This document shows positions 6,163 through 10,795 of a stretch of DNA of 10,795 nucleotides, piece by piece. Origin of the DNA: Pseudomonadota bacterium. GTDB lineage: Bacteria; Pseudomonadota; Gammaproteobacteria; Burkholderiales; Rhodocyclaceae. The translations under genes were made by a program, and so were the position numbers. The stretch covers positions 1 through 10,795 of the forward strand of contig JAJZPJ010000021.1 in assembly GCA_021811225.1 (NCBI GenBank), written 5' to 3'. The number at the start of each line of letters is the position of its first letter. Position 1 is the first letter of the stretch. Below the pieces are notes generated by a model. That model was not told where the DNA came from. It saw nothing but the letters and a program-made list of their open reading frames with translations, and did not search any database.

Positions 6163-9100
6163 CTAGACCGCCGCGTCACGCCCTCTCAGAAATTGCTCGA
6201 AATCGGCCAGCGGCAGCGGCCGGCTGAACAGGTAGCCCTGGTAAGCATGGCAGCCGTGACTGGCAAGGGAGTCCCGCTGCGCCTCGGTCTCCACCCCCTC
6301 GGCGATCACCGCCAGGCCCATGCTTTTGGCCAGGGCGACGATGGTGCGGGCGATGGCGGCGTCGTTCGGATCGGTGAGCACATCGCGCACGAAGGACTGG
6401 TCGATCTTCAACTGGTACAGGGGCAGGCGCTTCAGGTAGGCGAGCGAGGAATAGCCGGTGCCGAAATCGTCCAGCGAGAAGCTGACGCCGCGCGCTTTCA
6501 GGGCGTTCATCTTGTCGATGATGCCTTCCACATCGTCGAGGAGCAGGCTCTCGGTCAGTTCCAGCTTGAGTTTGTGCGGATCGGCGCCGGTACGATCGAG
6601 CACCGAGAGCACCTGATCGACGAAGTCCTGGTGGCGGAACTGGCGGGAACTGACATTCACCGCCAGGGTCAGCCGGTCGGACTCCGGCACGGCTGCCCAG
6701 GCCGCGAGTTGGCGGCAAGCGGACTCCAGCACCCAGTGGCCCAGCGGCAGGATCAGTCCGGTGTCCTCGGCCAGGGGAATGAACTCGGCCGGGGAAACCA
6801 GCCCGCGCTCGGGATGTTGCCAGCGCAGCAGCGCCTCGGCGCCCGTCGTGCGGCCATCAAAGTCCACCTGGGGCTGGTAGTAGAGGAGGAACTGCTCTTC
6901 CTGTATCCCCTGGCGCAGTTCGGCCTCCAGGGCAGCGCGGGCCATGATCATCGCCTGCATCTTCGGATCGAAGAAGCGCAGGGTGTTGCGCCCCGCCGCC
7001 TTGGCCTGGTACATGGCCAGGTCCGCCCGTTTCAGCAGTTCATCGACGCTGTCGTCATGATCGGCGAACAGGGCGACGCCGATGCTCGGCGTGCTGTGGC
7101 ATTGGTGGCCGGCGAGCAGATAGGGCTGGTTGAGGGCGGCGAGGATTTTCTCGCCGACCACCTCGGCCTGGGTGGCGGCTTCCTGGGGCAGATCGTTCAG
7201 ATCTTCGAGCATCACCACGAACTCGTCGCCGCCCAGGCGGGCCACGGTATCGCCCTCGCGCACGCAACCGACCAGGCGCTGCGCGACCTGCTGCAGCAGC
7301 AGATCGCCGACATCATGGCCGAGGGTGTCGTTCAGGGTCTTGAAATCGTCGAGGTCGATGAACAGCAGTGCCCCGTCGCGCCCGCTGCGGGTGCTGGACG
7401 CCAGGGCCTGTTGCAGCCGGTCGAGCAGCAGGCGCCGGTTGGGCAACTGGGTGAGGGTATCGGAGAAGGCCAGATGCTGGATTTCCTCCTCCACCGCTTT
7501 GTGCTCGGTGACGTCTTCCTTGACCGCGACGAAATTGGTCGGCTCGCCCTGTTCATCCAGGATCGCCGAGATTGAAGCGTGTTCCCAGAACAGCGAGCCA
7601 TCCTTGCGCCGATTGTGAAATTCGCCCCGCCAGGTTTTTCCCGAGGTGATCGTGGCCCACAGTTCGCGATATGCCTCTGCTGACATCTCCCCGGATTTGA
7701 GTATCCGCGGGTTCCGGCCGATGGCTTCGTCACTGTGGTAGCCGGTGGCCTGCGCGAATTTCGGATTGACGTACTGGATGTTGCCATCGAGGTCGGCGAT
7801 GACGATGGATACCGGGCTTTGCTCGACGGCGCGCGACAAGGTGCGCAGCAGTCTCTCCCGCTCCTCGCGCTCGGCCTCGCGCGTCAGGTTGTCCAGCGCG
7901 TGGCTGATGTCGTCCGCCATTTCCAGCAGCAGCTCGCGCACCGGCTGGTCGAAAGCATCGGTTTCGCCTGAATAAACGATGAGGGCGCCAATGGCGCTAC
8001 CGCCTCTGTGCAGCGGTAGCGCGGCCATCGCAGCCCAGCCGTAGCGCACGCCGTCTTCATGCCAGGGCTCGGTGAGCGGATCATTCAGGTAATCCTGACA
8101 CCAGAATGGCCGATTCTCGCGTATGGTGGCGCCCGTCAGGCCGCGCCCGGCGGGCGCGTTGGCCGCCACGGAAATTTCGGCATCTTCCAGAAAAGCCAGC
8201 CCCTCGCCATAGCTTGCCGCCGGCTCGACCCGCTGGCTGGCCCCATCGACCAGACCGATCCACGCCATTTTCATGCCGCCGGAAGCGACGGCGATGCGGC
8301 AGACTTGCCGGAACAGATCATCCTGGCTGGCGCTGTCCACGATGGCCCGGTTGCACTGGCTGAGCGCCGCGTAAAATCGGGTCAGTCGCTGGATTTTCGC
8401 TGCGGCGGCGCAGCTATCGGTGATGTCGCGGATGCTGGCAGTGAAGAAATGGCCCTCTGTGGTCTGCCACTGCGCCTGCGAGAGCGCCACTGGAAATTCG
8501 CATCCGGCCTTGTTCAGGCCATGAATTTCGATGCTCCTGCCGATCGTGTGCGGTACTTCACCGGCCTGCATTCTGCGCATGCGTTCAAGATGCCGGTCCC
8601 GGTAGCGCGGCGGCAGCAACAGGGTGACCGGCTGCGCCAGCACCTCGGCCGCACGGTAGCCGAAGATGCGCTCGGCCGCCAGATTCCAGCCCCTGATGTT
8701 GCCGGCGGCGTCACTGGTGACAATGGCGTCGGGGGCCTGCTCGACCAGTACCCGGTAGCGTGCTTCGCTTTCCTGCAGCGATTGCTCGGCGCGCTTTTGC
8801 CGCGACAACATCGCCAGCAAGCCCAGGGCAAAGACCAGAACGAAGGCGCTGGTCAGCGCGGCGCTCCAGTAGTAGCCGCGTTCGCGCTGATGGAAGGAGG
8901 CCAGGGCCTCGGCCTCCGAGACGCCCACCGCGACGATCAGCGGATAGCGGGCTAGGGTTCGGAAACTGACCAGGCGAGACACGCCGGAGAGCTTCCCCGA
9001 GCCGACAAAGCTGCCGCTGGGATTGCTGGCCTGGGCCGCCAATAAGGGGCTGCCGTTCAGGTCTTCGCCGAAAGTGTTTTGCTTGCCTTCGTGCAGCGCA

Positions 9101-9729
9101 CGGACGATGCCGTCGGTGCCCACCAGCGTTATGGAATCCTGTGCGCCAAGCTCGGCCTTCTCGAAGAAATGGATGAAATAGGACGGCCTGAGGCCGGCGA
9201 AGACGATCCCGCCGAAGCTGCCGTCGGGCCTGTCGATGCGCAGCGACAGCGGGATCACCCAGCGCCGGGTGATACGGCCAAAAAGGGGCTTGCCGATCGA
9301 CATCTGGCCGTCGTCATGCTGCTGGTAAAACTTGAATGAGGCGCTGTTCGCGAAACTCACCGGCTTGAAATCCCGGCTGGCGAGCAGCAGTTCCCCGTGT
9401 TCATCGATCACGCCGAGGTAGCTCACCAGGCTGCGGTCGACGTCACCATCCTTGATCAATTGGTGCAGCTTGAGCCGCGAGCCGTCGTCCTGGTACAGGC
9501 GCCTGACCAGCGACAATACCTGGTCGACACTCCTTAAACTCGCCGCCGTTTGTTCCGCCACCGCCAGGGCGAGATTGGTGTTCACCGCCATCGCATCGAC
9601 GATGGTATCGGCACGCTCGAACGTGACGCGCTGCAGCGTCATCGCCCAGACGATGCCGATCAGGGCGAGGCCGAACAGGGCGATCGCGAGCCTCGGGTAG
9701 CGATACTTGGGACGGACCGGGTCAGACAT
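6163..9729 (-). CDS. Membrane-bound PAS-GAF-PAS-GGDEF-EAL c-di-GMP turnover protein
   Basis: A 1188-residue inner-membrane signalling protein. Layout: TM1 (about 12-32), periplasmic Cache-like sensor (about 33-286), TM2 (about 287-308), PAS (about 320-437), GAF (about 452-615), PAS/PAC (about 632-745), GGDEF (about 750-920), EAL (about 930-1182). The cyclase site GGDEF is exact (833-837) with an intact inhibitory RxxD (REGD, 824-827) five residues before it. The phosphodiesterase keeps EALLRW (965-970), the NVSSRQF segment, ELTES (1057-1061), DDFGTGYSSL (1087-1096), LKID, AEGVE and YQGYLFS. Both activities look possible, and the net direction cannot be told. The ATG at 9729 is needed to include TM1. 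No clear Shine-Dalgarno precedes it, but it overlaps the cheB stop by 8 bases, suggesting translational coupling. The periplasmic ligand is unknown. Confidence 0.97.
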   Translation of the reverse strand: MSDPVRPKYRYPRLAIALFGLALIGIVWAMTLQRVTFERADTIVDAMAVNTNLALAVAEQTAASLRSVDQVLSLVRRLYQDDGSRLKLHQLIKDGDVDRSLVSYLGVIDEHGELLLASRDFKPVSFANSASFKFYQQHDDGQMSIGKPLFGRITRRWVIPLSLRIDRPDGSFGGIVFAGLRPSYFIHFFEKAELGAQDSITLVGTDGIVRALHEGKQNTFGEDLNGSPLLAAQASNPSGSFVGSGKLSGVSRLVSFRTLARYPLIVAVGVSEAEALASFHQRERGYYWSAALTSAFVLVFALGLLAMLSRQKRAEQSLQESEARYRVLVEQAPDAIVTSDAAGNIRGWNLAAERIFGYRAAEVLAQPVTLLLPPRYRDRHLERMRRMQAGEVPHTIGRSIEIHGLNKAGCEFPVALSQAQWQTTEGHFFTASIRDITDSCAAAAKIQRLTRFYAALSQCNRAIVDSASQDDLFRQVCRIAVASGGMKMAWIGLVDGASQRVEPAASYGEGLAFLEDAEISVAANAPAGRGLTGATIRENRPFWCQDYLNDPLTEPWHEDGVRYGWAAMAALPLHRGGSAIGALIVYSGETDAFDQPVRELLLEMADDISHALDNLTREAEREERERLLRTLSRAVEQSPVSIVIADLDGNIQYVNPKFAQATGYHSDEAIGRNPRILKSGEMSAEAYRELWATITSGKTWRGEFHNRRKDGSLFWEHASISAILDEQGEPTNFVAVKEDVTEHKAVEEEIQHLAFSDTLTQLPNRRLLLDRLQQALASSTRSGRDGALLFIDLDDFKTLNDTLGHDVGDLLLQQVAQRLVGCVREGDTVARLGGDEFVVMLEDLNDLPQEAATQAEVVGEKILAALNQPYLLAGHQCHSTPSIGVALFADHDDSVDELLKRADLAMYQAKAAGRNTLRFFDPKMQAMIMARAALEAELRQGIQEEQFLLYYQPQVDFDGRTTGAEALLRWQHPERGLVSPAEFIPLAEDTGLILPLGHWVLESACRQLAAWAAVPESDRLTLAVNVSSRQFRHQDFVDQVLSVLDRTGADPHKLKLELTESLLLDDVEGIIDKMNALKARGVSFSLDDFGTGYSSLAYLKRLPLYQLKIDQSFVRDVLTDPNDAAIARTIVALAKSMGLAVIAEGVETEAQRDSLASHGCHAYQGYLFSRPLPLADFEQFLRGRDAAV

Positions 9730-10795
9730 TTTGAGGTGAGGACATCTCTTCGCCGAAGGCCATCAGGATCGCGCCGATCTGTTGCAAGGGCACGATTTTA
9801 TCCACGCCGCCGAGCCTCACTGCTTCCTTGGGCATGCCATAGACCACGCAGCTTCCCTCGTCCTGGGCGATGGTCCGGGCGCCTGCGTCGTGCATGGTCT
9901 TCAGACCGTGGGCGCCGTCGTCGCCCATACCGGTCATGATCACGCCCAGGGCGTTCTTGCCGGCGACCTGGGCCACCGAGCGGAACAATACATCGACCGA
10001 GGGCTTGTGGCGATTGACCAGGGGGCCGTCGAAAACCTCGACCACGTACTGGGCGCCGCTGCGGCAGAGCTTCATGTGCCGCCCGCCCGGCGCGATCAGC
10101 GCCCGACCCGGGACCACGCGATCGCCGTTTTGGGCCTCGCGCACCTCGATCGCGCAGATGCCGTCCAGGCGCTGGGCGAACAGGGCGGTGAATTTCTCCG
10201 GCATGTGCTGGACGATGACCATCCCCGGCACCATCCTGGGCAGCGCCGTGAGCAGTACTTCCAGGGCCTGGGTACCGCCGGTCGAGGTACCGATGGCGAC
10301 GATGCCCTCGGTGGTTTTACTCATCGCCCGGTGTTCGCGCGGATCCATTGCCAGATCCATTGCCAGACGCGGCGCCGGCCGTCTGACGGCAGCGGGTGCC
10401 AGGCAGCGCAGCTTGGCCTGCGCCGCCGCGCGTACCGCGGCCACGACGTCGCCGGCAGCGCCGTGCAGGAAATCCTTCAGGCCCAGGGTCGGCTTGGCGA
10501 TGATCGCCAGCGCCCCGGCGGCCAATGCCTCGATGCTCGTCTCGGCGCCCGACTGGGTCAGCGAGGAGCAGATCACCACCGGCGTCGGCCGCTCGGCCAT
10601 CAGCTTCTTGAGGAAGGTGATGCCGTCCATGCGCGGCATCTCGACATCCAGGGTGATCACGTCCGGCCACTCGCGGCGCATCTTCTCCAGCGCGAAGAGC
10701 GGATCGGCGGCGGCACCCAGGACGCGGATGCCGGGCTCCCGCGCCAGAATCTCGGTCATCACCTGACGCACCACCGCCGAGTCGTCGACGATCAG
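9722..10795 (-). CDS. cheB: Chemotaxis protein-glutamate methylesterase/deamidase CheB, 5' end cut by window edge
   Basis: Response-regulator enzyme that demethylates and deamidates chemoreceptors after phosphorylation by CheA, providing adaptation. 357 residues are visible, starting at LIVDDSAVV, the first strand and acidic pocket of the receiver domain, so only a few N-terminal residues are missing. The GTG at 10774 is not the true start. In visible numbering the phosphoacceptor is Asp50 (TLDVEMPRMDG), the switch serine lies in VVICSS, and the lysine in AIIAKPT. The C-terminal esterase has its triad in IGTSTGG (Ser171), VQHMPEKF (His197) and TGMGDDGAHG (Asp292/293). The interdomain linker (about 125-160) contains a repeated LAMD from a 12-base tandem duplication. 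The upstream che genes probably lie outside the window. The stop overlaps the next gene's start by 8 bases. Confidence 0.97.
   Translation of the reverse strand: MIVDDSAVVRQVMTEILAREPGIRVLGAAADPLFALEKMRREWPDVITLDVEMPRMDGITFLKKLMAERPTPVVICSSLTQSGAETSIEALAAGALAIIAKPTLGLKDFLHGAAGDVVAAVRAAAQAKLRCLAPAAVRRPAPRLAMDLAMDPREHRAMSKTTEGIVAIGTSTGGTQALEVLLTALPRMVPGMVIVQHMPEKFTALFAQRLDGICAIEVREAQNGDRVVPGRALIAPGGRHMKLCRSGAQYVVEVFDGPLVNRHKPSVDVLFRSVAQVAGKNALGVIMTGMGDDGAHGLKTMHDAGARTIAQDEGSCVVYGMPKEAVRLGGVDKIVPLQQIGAILMAFGEEMSSPQNV
10342..10365. repeat. Perfect 12-base tandem duplication in the cheB linker
   Basis: GATCCATTGCCA occurs twice in tandem (10342-10353 and 10354-10365), coding LAMDLAMD in the interdomain linker of CheB. 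The unit is a multiple of three, so the frame is kept. The domains themselves are not touched. It may be a recent slippage duplication or a length-variable site. Confidence 0.85.

Noticed and set aside
6052..7575. Long plus-strand open frame (507 codons) opposite the GGDEF-EAL gene
   Set aside because: It lies antisense to the conserved GGDEF and EAL domains, its translation is rich in low-complexity Gln, Gly, Leu and His runs, and no family is recognisable. Such frames are common opposite high-GC genes.

Overview
All genes in this window that I can support lie on the minus strand, so transcription runs from high to low coordinates. The protein families and mostly high GC suggest a betaproteobacterium, perhaps Rhodocyclales-like. 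This rests on the general look of RimO, CheB and the GGDEF-EAL protein, because no database could be searched. There is no RNA gene, CRISPR array, insertion sequence or plus-strand gene that I can support. No gene-free stretch exceeds about 220 bases.

Right part (10795 to 6163): the window opens inside cheB, the chemotaxis methylesterase, which lacks only a few N-terminal codons. It overlaps by 8 bases a 1188-residue membrane-bound PAS-GAF-PAS-GGDEF-EAL protein whose cyclic-di-GMP synthase and phosphodiesterase motifs both look intact. The two form a signalling pair linking chemotaxis adaptation to c-di-GMP.

Middle part (about 6080 to 1114): a compact catabolic cassette in the order lysR, type III CoA-transferase (CaiB/BaiF), HMG-CoA-lyase family enzyme, MFS transporter. 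Together they read as a regulated uptake, CoA-activation and C-C cleavage route for a branched hydroxy-dicarboxylic acid, such as 3-hydroxy-3-methylglutarate or citramalate. The substrate is inference. The cassette has lower GC than its flanks, most clearly in lysR. A strong hairpin follows lysR, and a 9-base word (TGCCGCATA) occurs upstream of both lysR and the CoA-transferase gene.

Left part (1113 to 1): directly after the transporter stop comes an orphan 33-codon open stretch that resembles the C-terminus of a PIN-type toxin. The 5' part of rimO follows (ribosomal protein S12 methylthiotransferase, cut by the window edge). At the other end of the cassette a 19-codon ORF vaguely resembles the N-terminus of a Phd/YefM-type antitoxin. 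If both readings hold, the cassette replaced most of a toxin-antitoxin pair between rimO and the cheB pair. This is the most interesting but least certain idea here. No clearly new multi-gene system was found.
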